This document shows, one piece after another, positions 46,980 to 54,484 of a DNA stretch of 56,530 bases. The translations under genes were made by a program, and so were the position numbers. The notes below the pieces were generated by a model. The model did no database searches. It saw only the letters and a program-made list of their open reading frames with translations, and had not been told where the DNA came from. The stretch is from a virus, in the IMG/VR virus record IMGVR_UViG_3300018077_000001, positions 1-56,530 of that record, one strand, 5' to 3'. Each line of letters begins with the position of its first letter. Position 1 is the stretch's first letter.

Positions 46980-47326
46980 AACGGACTCCCTTCTCTCTCA
47001 CTGACTCTCGGCCCCTCCGTTTCGCCCAGGATGCTCTGCACGTCCACAACCGCACCGTGCTCCAGGGCATCGAATGTCTGCACAATATAGCGGTGCGCCT
47101 CGGGCATGGTCCGCGCAGACCCCCGCCAATTATCAGGGCTGTACTGACACTCCAGCCCTTCCAGGCGTATCAGTAAGACGTACCTCCCTTGCTCATCTGG
47201 CCGAATACCGAAGCCGGCTCTCGCCAGCAAATAGCGGTCGGCCTCATGGTACGGCTCCAACTTGATCGCCAGAGCTGGGATGAACGTCATCTTGTCCCTG
47301 ATTTCGAACGTCTTGACCTTCATCAT
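46976..47326 (-). CDS. conserved phage protein
   Basis: 116 residues. MTFIPALAIKLEPYHEADRY then LLARAGFGI, and AHRYIVQTFDALEHGAVVDV then QSILGETEGPRVSERE are features I associate with a widely distributed phage family of unknown function. It overlaps the ParB-like gene by four bases. Confidence 0.72.
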   Translation of the reverse strand: MMKVKTFEIRDKMTFIPALAIKLEPYHEADRYLLARAGFGIRPDEQGRYVLLIRLEGLECQYSPDNWRGSARTMPEAHRYIVQTFDALEHGAVVDVQSILGETEGPRVSEREGSPL

Positions 47327-48123
47327 GCACCTTCCGAGAGCCAGTCGATCAGCTCAGCCAGCCGCGATCGCGCACCGTCTTCCTGCTCGGGAATCAACTT
47401 CAACGTTTCCTTCAGCCGGGCGATCACCGTGTCCCTCCACGGCGTCGCCGCGGATCCAAACACCGAGGCCGGCAGCTGCTCCATCTCGTTCACCGCTCGG
47501 GCCGACTTCTCGACCTTTACATCGCTCATCGTGACCCGGCCGTCCTTCTTGAACTTCCGCATCAGCCGAACCTGCGCCGGGCCGGGCAGCTTCGCAAGCG
47601 CCTCGGCCACTGACACCGCAATCTTGCCATCGGCCAGAGCAGCCCGGAACGGACCTTTCAGATTCTGCAACTGTAGCCGCTTCTCGATCGTGGCCTGCGG
47701 CAGACCGGTCGCCTTCCGAATCTGCTGCATCGAGGCACCCTTCTTCCACAACGCCTCGATCGCCTCCAACTCGGCGGCCGGGTTGTCCGATCGCAGGCGG
47801 TTGAGTGAGATCGTCAGCACGGCATCCATCGAGAGCAGGCCATCGTCCTCGTACACCCGCGCCTGCACATCCCTCAACTCGGCCTTCCGAGCTGCCTTCA
47901 CTCGCCGCCGCCCATCCACGATCTCGAACAACAGCGGCCCTTTCTCGATCAGCACAATCGGGAACACGACGCCAAACCGCCGCACGCTATCCACAAACTC
48001 AGCGGTCGGTTCTGGCCCCGGCATATCCTCGGGCAGATCCTGCAGCATCACCCGCTTGATCTTCCCGGCCGGAACATTCTCCGGCAAGAACTTGTCCAAC
48101 GCCATCTGTTCGTCAGCCATCAT
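47323..48123 (-). CDS. ParB/Spo0J-family protein
   Basis: 266 residues. N-terminal ParB domain (20-125) with FGVVFPIVLIEKGP and EIVDGRRRVKAARKA (the DGRRR box that replaces GERR). HTH (about 130-170: QIRKATGLPQATIEKRLQLQ), and a C-terminal helical domain. ParB proteins are CTP-dependent DNA clamps for partition or gene control. No ParA is seen here or near the second ParB, so a regulatory or plasmid-like role remains open. Confidence 0.88.
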   Translation of the reverse strand: MMADEQMALDKFLPENVPAGKIKRVMLQDLPEDMPGPEPTAEFVDSVRRFGVVFPIVLIEKGPLLFEIVDGRRRVKAARKAELRDVQARVYEDDGLLSMDAVLTISLNRLRSDNPAAELEAIEALWKKGASMQQIRKATGLPQATIEKRLQLQNLKGPFRAALADGKIAVSVAEALAKLPGPAQVRLMRKFKKDGRVTMSDVKVEKSARAVNEMEQLPASVFGSAATPWRDTVIARLKETLKLIPEQEDGARSRLAELIDWLSEGA

Positions 48124-48132
48124 CCTCTCCCT

Positions 48133-48369
48133 TCATCCTGTTTGAATGATACGACCGTGAGCACAGTGAACGTGATGCTTGTACTCGCCGCAAGAGCACT
48201 GGCCGTCCTCGGGATAACAGAGGAACGAATTGTTCTCATCGTGCTCTTGCATGCACCACTCTTGAATCAGTGCGACCGGAGATTCGGCGGGCATGCTCCG
48301 CTCTGAGTCCTCGTAGATCACCAGCTCGACCTCCTTTCCTTCATCCGACAGAACCTTCACTCGTTTCAT
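48133..48369 (-). CDS. zinc-binding hypothetical protein
   Basis: 78 residues. C-SCGEYKHHVHCAH (about 59-71) with earlier C39 and C51 makes a likely zinc site. Basic N-terminus. Overlaps the next gene by 29 bases. Confidence 0.62.
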   Translation of the reverse strand: MKRVKVLSDEGKEVELVIYEDSERSMPAESPVALIQEWCMQEHDENNSFLCYPEDGQCSCGEYKHHVHCAHGRIIQTG

Positions 48370-48568
48370 TCGGCCTCCTCTCCAGCCTCTTGATTTCCTC
48401 CAGCTTCCTCTCCCCTTCTCGGTACGCCCACTTCAGCGCATACAGCAGATCGGACACATCGTCTAGGCTCAATGACCAATTGCCAAAATCTACTGTATTC
48501 GAGATCCGAACCCAAATCGGAGACGGCTCGCTGACATTGATCTCGAACATTCCCACTCGCTTGAACAT
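48341..48568 (-). CDS. 75-residue hypothetical protein
   Basis: Starts MFKRVGMFEINVSEPSPIWV. Two halves, strands then a charged helix (DLLYALKWAYREGERKLEEI). Unknown. Confidence 0.6.
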   Translation of the reverse strand: MFKRVGMFEINVSEPSPIWVRISNTVDFGNWSLSLDDVSDLLYALKWAYREGERKLEEIKRLERRPNETSEGSVG

Positions 48569-49326
48569 CAGTCCTCCACCAGATCAACGGGCAGTCCGCT
48601 ATTGCTGGCGACCTCCATCCCACGCTCATGCCGCTTGCCTTCCGCGTCCCGCACCACCGCGAGACGGTGGATGGGGAAACTGCCGAAGATGGCGGGGCTG
48701 TACTCCGGCATGTGACCTTCGGGCCTAAGCACCGCGTCGTACACGAACGCCGGCATCGCGACCGTCACATCCCGCGGATTCTCGGCCACGACCTCGGCCT
48801 TTTCGTTCGGCTCAATATCCTGCCACCACAGTCCCGCGCAGCAGATCTTCGTCTGACTCGGCGGCGGAACGTGATCATCCGGGCCACCCTTTGGACAGTG
48901 CAACCATCCCAAGCCGGGCACCTGCCGCCACTCGTCGTAGTACGCCGCCCGCTGTTCGATCCATGCCTTTCGATGCACCAGCACCCACCGACTCGCCGGC
49001 GTCAGCTTCGCGAAGTCGAACTGCTTCGGGATCGGGCCGCGGCTCAGCCCATACCGCCGCACTTCCTCGAGAAACCCAGCGATGTCTGGGTAGTGCGTCT
49101 CTCCCACCCAATCAAACACGTGCCACGCCCCATCTCGCTCGATCATCCGCAGACCGACCGGCGACAACCCGATCTCCTCCGGCACGATCGGTAACGGCGG
49201 GTCGACGATGAAATACTCCAGCGGATAGCCCTCTTCGCCCAGCCCCGCCAGCCCACACTCCATGTAGACCCCGCCCTTCTTACGCGTTCCACACCCTCGT
49301 CTCACTGCGGTTGCAAACGTCGGCAT
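48568..49326 (-). CDS. conserved phage protein with an N-terminal Cys motif
   Basis: 252 residues. RRGCGTRKKGGVYMECGLAG (about 9-28) then WVGETHYPDIAGFLEEVRRY (about 73-92), RWVLVHRKAWIEQRA, and late HCPKGGPDDHVPPPSQTKIC and CAGLWW (about 143-168). I recognise the pattern from environmental phage genomes without a known function. C12, C24, C144, C163 and C164 could bind metal. Confidence 0.7.
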   Translation of the reverse strand: MPTFATAVRRGCGTRKKGGVYMECGLAGLGEEGYPLEYFIVDPPLPIVPEEIGLSPVGLRMIERDGAWHVFDWVGETHYPDIAGFLEEVRRYGLSRGPIPKQFDFAKLTPASRWVLVHRKAWIEQRAAYYDEWRQVPGLGWLHCPKGGPDDHVPPPSQTKICCAGLWWQDIEPNEKAEVVAENPRDVTVAMPAFVYDAVLRPEGHMPEYSPAIFGSFPIHRLAVVRDAEGKRHERGMEVASNSGLPVDLVED

Positions 49327-49327
49327 C

Positions 49328-49549
49328 TCATGCCTCCTTGCCCACGTCCAACAGATACTCGGCCCTGCTGATCGTGTAAGCGATCAGCTCCCCGGGGCCG
49401 TTGCCTTCTTCGTCCATCATCGGGATCAGCTTGGTCCCGTCATCCAGCACGATGATCACCGGCGAACGGTCCCACCCACGCTGACGCAACTCGGTCTTGC
49501 TGAACTCCGTCAAGCCGACGATTGTCCGGCCGATCAACTTCACAGTCAT
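49328..49549 (-). CDS. 73-residue hypothetical protein
   Basis: Starts MTVKLIGRTIVGLTEFSKTE, just after the previous stop. Strands with VIIVLDDGTKLIPMMDEEGN. A small phage beta domain, unknown. Confidence 0.64.
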   Translation of the reverse strand: MTVKLIGRTIVGLTEFSKTELRQRGWDRSPVIIVLDDGTKLIPMMDEEGNGPGELIAYTISRAEYLLDVGKEA

Positions 49550-49550
49550 G

Positions 49551-49769
49551 TCACACCTCCGGGTCGAACCACTGGAGCGCACCCGAGAAACCGAACTTCT
49601 CACGCTCGCGCTCACCGATCACACGAAACGGATACGTTCCGGGTTGGGAGGTCAGTCCCCCGAAGCTCGCATCCCTCACCACGGCGAACCTCCGTCCCTG
49701 CGCGTTCGCGTACTTCTGCGCCCGTTTCGCCGCTTCTTCCAACGCCTCGGCCTCACGCATCTTCGCCAT
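49551..49769 (-). CDS. 72-residue hypothetical protein
   Basis: Helical N-terminus (MAKMREAEALEEAAKRAQKY) and a beta C-terminus. It overlaps the next gene by 17 bases. Unknown. Confidence 0.62.
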   Translation of the reverse strand: MAKMREAEALEEAAKRAQKYANAQGRRFAVVRDASFGGLTSQPGTYPFRVIGEREREKFGFSGALQWFDPEV

Positions 49770-50019
49770 CTCCTTTCAACTGTGCTTGCAGAAACCGCTG
49801 CACCGACCACGCCTCCACAATCACATCACCCCTTTCCACCAGCTTCTCGTCTTTCAACCTCAGGATGATTTCATTCGCAACCCGGTTCACTTCCTGACTG
49901 ACCAGCGTTCGCAACGCTTCGAGCCTCAGGTCTAGCTCGGGCGCGTAGATCGTGACCTCGACCCGCGCCCACTCGACCATTTTGCTCCCACCAACCGACT
50001 TCACACGCCGCCTGCTCAT
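49753..50019 (-). CDS. 88-residue hypothetical protein
   Basis: ATG at 50019 overlaps the metallopeptidase-like stop. Basic start MSRRRVKSVGGSKMVEWARV, then an amphipathic helix region. No family. Confidence 0.62.
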   Translation of the reverse strand: MSRRRVKSVGGSKMVEWARVEVTIYAPELDLRLEALRTLVSQEVNRVANEIILRLKDEKLVERGDVIVEAWSVQRFLQAQLKGDGEDA

Positions 50020-50528
50020 AACCTGCGCCACTCCTCCAACTTCAGCACTTCAAACGCCGCGGCCGCGTTCTCAACGTTGCGGCCATCGACCTGCCGCGTG
50101 CCACGAAGGAAGTGAAAGCCCTCGTGCGCCATGATCACAACAACCGCCTCCTCGACGGTAGCGACAATCAGCTTACGCCGCACCCTCATCCACTGCTTGC
50201 CAGTCCTGCCGTTCATCGAATAACCGGCTTCCTCGACCCCCTCGGGAATCGGAGGCCACGTCCCATCCTCGTTTCGGTACAACGGCTTCAACCACATCCA
50301 ATTCCAAAACGGTGGCGGGCCTGCGACGTGACAGCTGATCCGATGCTGCAAGCCTTTCTTCGGCCTCGGCGGATACCAATGGCCCCACCACGTCGAATTA
50401 CCAGCGCCCGACCCTGCGTCCAGCCGAACGACATCCAGCTTCGACAGATCAAACGTCTCCATCCACTCCCGCGACCACAGATACCCTGCGTTGCCGCGAT
50501 ACTCGGGCGCAATCTTCCACTGCGTCAT
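50016..50528 (-). CDS. putative zinc metallopeptidase (HEGFH)
   Basis: 170 residues from the ATG at 50528 (GGAGG site). VEEAVVVIMAHEGFHFLRGT carries the HExxH site (H135, H139), and VDGRNVENAAAAFEVLKLEE could supply a third ligand, as in small minigluzincins. The N-terminal half has WWGHWYPPRPKKGLQHRI. Substrate unknown; could act on host or phage proteins. Confidence 0.65.
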   Translation of the reverse strand: MTQWKIAPEYRGNAGYLWSREWMETFDLSKLDVVRLDAGSGAGNSTWWGHWYPPRPKKGLQHRISCHVAGPPPFWNWMWLKPLYRNEDGTWPPIPEGVEEAGYSMNGRTGKQWMRVRRKLIVATVEEAVVVIMAHEGFHFLRGTRQVDGRNVENAAAAFEVLKLEEWRRL

Positions 50529-50662
50529 CGCCACAACCTCCGGACGATCTTGCGGCCGATCAACTTGTTCACCGCTCGCTTGGCGATCCGCTTCGGACTG
50601 CCGCTGGCGACCGCCTGCGCGTCGCCCAAGATCCGTGCGAGCCAGTACAGTCGGCGTCTCAC
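50525..50662 (-). CDS. 45-residue conserved phage basic peptide
   Basis: A GTG start right after the previous stop (GGAGGGTTAGC GTG). Core YWLARILGDAQAVASGSPKR, then RAVNKLIGRKIVRRLWR. Very basic, with a hydrophobic N-terminus. I recognise it as a frequent small phage protein of unknown function. Confidence 0.7.
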   Translation of the reverse strand: MRRRLYWLARILGDAQAVASGSPKRIAKRAVNKLIGRKIVRRLWR

Positions 50663-50663
50663 G

Positions 50664-50888
50664 CTAACCCTCCAGCCGCCACGGAACGCCCTCATCACCG
50701 GGCATCTGCTCGCCAAAGTCATTCGTCCAACCGAGGAAACGGTCACTCTCGGCCTCGGTCAGCTGACCGTCGTCAAGCGCCGCCTGCAACTGAGCAATCG
50801 CCATCTCGTCCAGATCGACCGACTCAAACGGCTCTTGCATCAGCTGGGACACGCTCTCCGCCAATTCCATCGACCGATACTTTGGCAT
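50664..50888 (-). CDS. 74-residue acidic hypothetical protein
   Basis: Starts MPKYRSMELAESVSQLMQEP. Acidic and helical, with an ending VPWRLEG. Possibly a DNA-mimic or adaptor; no evidence beyond charge. Confidence 0.62.
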   Translation of the reverse strand: MPKYRSMELAESVSQLMQEPFESVDLDEMAIAQLQAALDDGQLTEAESDRFLGWTNDFGEQMPGDEGVPWRLEG

Positions 50889-50889
50889 C

Positions 50890-51111
50890 TCAGTCCTCCA
50901 TCTCCCATGACCCTTCATTGATCCCAACGAACACGCCGGGCTGGTAGAACACGCCCATGTGACTCGCACCATTCACGAACGTCGCCCGGAACAACATGGA
51001 CGTGCTGTCGATCCCCATGATCTCGACCTGAGCGACCGACTGGATCTCGTCCATCAACCGATCGACCACGACCTCCGGGTTCAGCTGTCCGACTTTCCTG
51101 TTCAGATCCAT
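50890..51111 (-). CDS. 73-residue hypothetical protein
   Basis: Starts MDLNRKVGQLNPEVVVDRLM, immediately after the upstream stop (TGAGATG). Beta-rich C-terminus (SMLFRATFVNGASHMGVFYQ). Unknown. Confidence 0.62.
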   Translation of the reverse strand: MDLNRKVGQLNPEVVVDRLMDEIQSVAQVEIMGIDSTSMLFRATFVNGASHMGVFYQPGVFVGINEGSWEMED

Positions 51112-51112
51112 C

Positions 51113-51388
51113 TCACGCCTCCTGCTCGACAACGGCTACCAAGAAACTGTCTTGCGGCCATGCTCGGTAATGATCCGCCGTTTCCCGCAACGTCGCCCTA
51201 ACCCCCGCGTGCAGCAACGCCTCAACCACCTTGTCCCCCCAACTCTGAGCCGTGGCCCCGAACCGGTAAAAGTAGCCCCGCTTGACGCTCACCATTCCGT
51301 CCTTGTGGCAAACCACCTGATCAGGGATCGCCTCCGTCGTGCTGTCCAACGCTTTCTTCACTGCCTTCTGGAACGCTGTGTGGGCCAT
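51113..51388 (-). CDS. 91-residue hypothetical protein, first gene of its unit
   Basis: The promoter at 51444 and AAAGGAGAT site put the start at 51388 (MAHTAFQKAVKKALDSTTEA), although the frame is open upstream. Possible strands after residue 30. Unknown family. Confidence 0.72.
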   Translation of the reverse strand: MAHTAFQKAVKKALDSTTEAIPDQVVCHKDGMVSVKRGYFYRFGATAQSWGDKVVEALLHAGVRATLRETADHYRAWPQDSFLVAVVEQEA

Positions 51389-51415
51389 CTTCCCATCTCC
51401 TTTCATCCTGCCATA

Positions 51416-51444
51416 AGCATAGCAGGTTGGCGGGGGTTTGTCAA
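51416..51444 (-). promoter_or_regulatory. sigma70-type promoter of the conserved phage family
   Basis: Minus strand: TTGACA (51444-51439), 17-bp spacer, TATGCT (51421-51416), with ATTACTCA upstream and an AGGATGAAAGGAGAT leader. It drives the long unit that ends at 41072. Confidence 0.87.
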
Positions 51445-51517
51445 TGAGTAATGGGGGGTTAGGAAAGGTGCCCCCATATAAGGAGCGTGGCGGACCTTTA
51501 TTGGCCTTTTGGGGCGT

Positions 51518-51551
51518 CCGGGGCGGGGTTTGGGTGATAGGTATAGGGTGG
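51518..51551. repeat. intergenic conserved element, copy C
   Basis: Plus strand CCGGGGCGGGGTTTGGG then TATAGGGTGG, 74 bp upstream of the -35 box at 51444. Related to copies A and B. The remaining gap 51389-51593 holds no gene. Confidence 0.6.
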
Positions 51552-51593
51552 CCCTGTGTAGGGGCCTGAAATGAGCCGTTTTCACGACTGCCT

Positions 51594-52475
51594 CTATTGG
51601 TCCCGATACTCTTTCGCGAACCGCAGCAATTCGGTCCGCATCTCCTCTTCCCGGTCAACTGCTTCCTGCCACAGATCTTCGTCGCGCAAATTGATAACGG
51701 CTGACCTCACCAATTCAGCCAACTCGGTCGGCTCGATCGCATCCAACTCCCAAGAGGAATCGCCAAACTGATCGACGTAGACGGCCGCCCGGGAATCAGT
51801 CATCTTGGCCGGGTTGGGTGGAGGGTTCCACTGCTCAATCTGATCCATTGTCAACGCCAGCCGCCCCACTTCGATCCGTTGCCGGCTGAACATTTCCAAC
51901 CGATCCAGCACGTCCCGGTCCATGTCCAACCCGCTCGGATCGTGGTCGCCCAAATAGATCACATGCACGTCTTTGCCCTCATCCACCGACTGTTCGATTC
52001 GCTTCCCAATGTCGTAGAAGTGCGACAGCGAACTGTAGCCGCGGTTGGCCGTAAACCGAACGTCCAGGTCCGCACAGACCGGTTCCAGCACCCCGCTCAA
52101 CGCATCCTTCTCGACCATGACCTCCACGTGGTTGCTCTGCTCGGCCCACTTCTCAATCCGGAACGCTTGCGCCGCTGTGTCCACAATCTCAGCCGGGTCT
52201 TCCCAATGCGAGCCATAGATCGTCGAACGCACCCGGTCTTCGATCAGGCTCCAGTCGATCAGCCCGGCCAGACGCCCACTGCCGATCACACCCACGATCC
52301 GCTTGTACGACTGCTGCGTATTTTCAATCAGACCCCGCGAGACGAATTGGTAGAACAACTGGCGCACGGTCAGCACGAACCCCTGCGCCCGGTACTCCTC
52401 TAAGATCACGTTCGCTCCCCCGATCAGCTTCAGCGTGTCTTCCTGCAAGCCCTTCGACTCAAACTGCTCTCTCAT
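51594..52475 (-). CDS. Toprim-domain protein
   Basis: 293 residues from the ATG at 52475 (ATGA overlap with ParB). The Toprim motifs are VEVMVEKDALSGVLEPVCAD (catalytic E, about 117-136) and IYLGDHDPSGLDMDRDVLDR (DxD, about 171-190). This layout resembles a topoisomerase VI A/Spo11-like or JetD-like Toprim with an N-terminal helical domain that begins LQEDTLKLIGGANVILEEYR. These domains cut or join DNA or RNA with metal. Coupling to ParB suggests a joint role in genome maintenance. Confidence 0.82.
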   Translation of the reverse strand: MREQFESKGLQEDTLKLIGGANVILEEYRAQGFVLTVRQLFYQFVSRGLIENTQQSYKRIVGVIGSGRLAGLIDWSLIEDRVRSTIYGSHWEDPAEIVDTAAQAFRIEKWAEQSNHVEVMVEKDALSGVLEPVCADLDVRFTANRGYSSLSHFYDIGKRIEQSVDEGKDVHVIYLGDHDPSGLDMDRDVLDRLEMFSRQRIEVGRLALTMDQIEQWNPPPNPAKMTDSRAAVYVDQFGDSSWELDAIEPTELAELVRSAVINLRDEDLWQEAVDREEEMRTELLRFAKEYRDQ

Positions 52476-53377
52476 CGTCCGCTCCTTGGCGACACTCCGC
52501 CACTCCACTTGATCCGTCTTCCCTCCACCAACTCCTTGTACAGCCGAGCGATTACGCTTGCCTCCCTCTTGAAACCCTCCTTCCGCAACTTCGCCATGTA
52601 CAGCTCGATCGCTTCTCCGGTCGTCATGTCGTTGCGAACCTCCGGAGCTGGCAGATCCTCAGCTACCGGAAACGACAGCTTCCTTTTCGGTCCATCCTTG
52701 ACAGGCACCTGCTCGACCCACAGTGAGGTCAAGTCCCACATCGACGACTGTTTCTGCTCGGCCAACAGGTCAGCCACATAGCGCCGAAACTCGCTCAGCC
52801 TCACTCCCTTCCCCGTCGTCAGCAGCCGGACCGCGTATAGCTGGCGATTCACATCGAGATCCGTCATGGCCTCAGCATGGCCCAACGGAATGTTGCCGGA
52901 CGCCAGCAGCCGGGCCACCTCGGGAATCAGGCTGGTCAGGCTCAGCCGCTTACGCACCGTCAGCGAACTTACGCCGGCTACCTGTGCCACGCGCTGCTCA
53001 TCCCAGCCGAACCTCTCCATCCGGACCTGAAACGCTTTGGCCTGCTCGATCGGATTCAGATCCCTGCGGGCCGCGTTCTCCAGCAGCATCACCGCCGCCG
53101 CCTCTTCGTCGTTGAGGCTCCGCACAATACTGCCGATAGTCTTCCACTTCAACAGACTCACCGCTCGAAATCGTCGCTCGCCGGCGACGATCTCGTAGCG
53201 ACCCGGCTGGCCGGACAGAATCGACCACGATCCATCAACCTTCGGACGGACGATGATCGGGTTCTGCAGACCCGCCTCACCAATGCTTTCGGCCAGCGCC
53301 TCGATTCCCTCAAACTGGCCGCGATCATTCACGCCCGCGTCGATCAGGCGAACGTTGATCTCCTCTGTTTTCTCCAT
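52472..53377 (-). CDS. ParB/Spo0J-family partition-like protein
   Basis: 301 residues. ParB N-terminal domain (8-105) with GLQNPIIVRPKV, EIVAGERRFRAVSLL (the GERR box) and LENAARRDLNPIEQAKAFQV. HTH (about 125-165: VAQVAGVSSLTVRKRLSLTS) and a C-terminal helical part. Binds DNA as a clamp that spreads with CTP. No ParA nearby. Overlaps the Toprim gene by four bases and the next small gene by 34. Confidence 0.92.
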   Translation of the reverse strand: MEKTEEINVRLIDAGVNDRGQFEGIEALAESIGEAGLQNPIIVRPKVDGSWSILSGQPGRYEIVAGERRFRAVSLLKWKTIGSIVRSLNDEEAAAVMLLENAARRDLNPIEQAKAFQVRMERFGWDEQRVAQVAGVSSLTVRKRLSLTSLIPEVARLLASGNIPLGHAEAMTDLDVNRQLYAVRLLTTGKGVRLSEFRRYVADLLAEQKQSSMWDLTSLWVEQVPVKDGPKRKLSFPVAEDLPAPEVRNDMTTGEAIELYMAKLRKEGFKREASVIARLYKELVEGRRIKWSGGVSPRSGR

Positions 53378-53670
53378 CTCGCCTCCGGGTCTTTCAATTC
53401 CCCTGTTTTCAGGAAGTGCAAGGCCGCCTCGTCCGCATCCTCGACGAACACGATCTCACTGAACATTCCGACGACCTTCCGCCTCCGAGCCGCACTCAGC
53501 CGGAAAAACAGCGCCCCATCCTCCGGACGCCGATACTGCTCGATCGTCACCGACCGGCCGTTCTTCGGCCAGAACTTCGACACCATCGTGTCGCTCAACG
53601 CCTCGTACTGGTAAGGCGACTTTGCCAACTGGCCCAACGTCACCACCCGATCAGTCTCCTCGCTGTTCAA
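53344..53670 (-). CDS. 108-residue hypothetical protein
   Basis: Starts MNSEETDRVVTLGQLAKSPY. Strands and helices with VVGMFSEIVFVEDADEAALH. The overlap of 34 bases into parB indicates coupled translation. Unknown. Confidence 0.64.
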   Translation of the reverse strand: MNSEETDRVVTLGQLAKSPYQYEALSDTMVSKFWPKNGRSVTIEQYRRPEDGALFFRLSAARRRKVVGMFSEIVFVEDADEAALHFLKTGELKDPEARWRKQRRSTFA

Positions 53671-53971
53671 GCGTCACCCCGTAGCAAATCGCTCTTAGTA
53701 ACAGATCCGAGTCGGGCACTCGCTGCCAATCCAGCACCAGCTCGCCCACCGCATCGGTCACTTTGCCAGTCCTCGGAAATGACGGGTCGACCGCGATCAC
53801 CGCCTGCCACAACGTCACCATCGGACTCCACGACAGCAGAATTCCCTGAGCTTCGTCCCAATGCTCCTCGCACGGGCATTCGACGACCGCCCGCAAGCGG
53901 AACCTCAGCGGCTCAGTCAACGGGCCGAGGCCATTCTTGGCGATCGACAGCATCAGGTCCAGCTCATCCAT
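53651..53971 (-). CDS. 106-residue hypothetical protein
   Basis: Starts MDELDLMLSIAKNGLGPLTE. Helical with ECPCEEHW (C32, C34). Overlaps its neighbours. Unknown. Confidence 0.62.
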   Translation of the reverse strand: MDELDLMLSIAKNGLGPLTEPLRFRLRAVVECPCEEHWDEAQGILLSWSPMVTLWQAVIAVDPSFPRTGKVTDAVGELVLDWQRVPDSDLLLRAICYGVTLEQRGD

Positions 53972-54192
53972 CAGTCCACCAGCTCTGCCTTCTCCGCCGT
54001 GATCGCGTCGAGGTTCACACAGAAATGAATCGACAAACCCTCCATGATCGGAACGGCCACCACACCACTTTCCAGCGACAGAGCCATCTGCAACTTCAAC
54101 GCTGCTGACTTCGGGTCTTTCTGCGTCACGTAAGCGACGTACCCCGACTCTCCTTCGTTGCTGTTACCCATGTCGAACCGATACTCAGGCAT
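53971..54192 (-). CDS. 73-residue hypothetical protein
   Basis: Three ATGs in a row behind GTGGGAGG; the third (54192, MPEYRFDMGNSNEGESGY) has the best spacing. Beta-rich. Unknown. Confidence 0.64.
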   Translation of the reverse strand: MPEYRFDMGNSNEGESGYVAYVTQKDPKSAALKLQMALSLESGVVAVPIMEGLSIHFCVNLDAITAEKAELVD

Positions 54193-54194
54193 CA

Positions 54195-54416
54195 TCATCC
54201 TCCCACTTTGACCCACAGATTCCCACCCTCGGTCTTGGCATACTTCTGACCCTTGCCGAGGCCCAATCCAACGCCGTGCATCAGGTGATCGGGCAGGCAC
54301 ATGATCCCCCACGGCCCGCTTGTCGTGCGACCATCCACGAACACCGTCGTGATCTCCTGATGGCAGAAATCGCACATTGGGGGCAAGCTCCCTTGCCAAT
54401 ACGTTTGCTTCGGCAT
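54195..54416 (-). CDS. small zinc-finger phage protein
   Basis: 73 residues. CDFCHQEITTVFVDGRTTSG (about 15-34) then MCLPDHLMHGVGLGLGKGQK (about 39-58) form a C-x2-C-H...C-x3-H site, familiar from phage genomes. First gene after the promoter at 54470. Confidence 0.75.
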   Translation of the reverse strand: MPKQTYWQGSLPPMCDFCHQEITTVFVDGRTTSGPWGIMCLPDHLMHGVGLGLGKGQKYAKTEGGNLWVKVGG

Positions 54417-54441
54417 TCCCATCTCCTTTCATCCCAAGAGA

Positions 54442-54470
54442 ATTGGAATTCAGACGAACCGATTTGTCAA
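54442..54470 (-). promoter_or_regulatory. promoter with the family -35 region
   Basis: Minus strand TACTCATTGACA (-35 at 54470-54465), but at 17 bp only TCCAAT (54447-54442) appears. The leader GGGATGAAAGGAGAT is conserved. A weaker or activated promoter for the ParB/Toprim unit. Confidence 0.6.
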
Positions 54471-54484
54471 TGAGTATCGACGGC

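Noticed and set aside
51389-51658. Upstream extension of the gene at 51113
   Set aside because: It would run through a strong promoter and the conserved intergenic element; the AAAGGAGAT site fixes the start at 51388.
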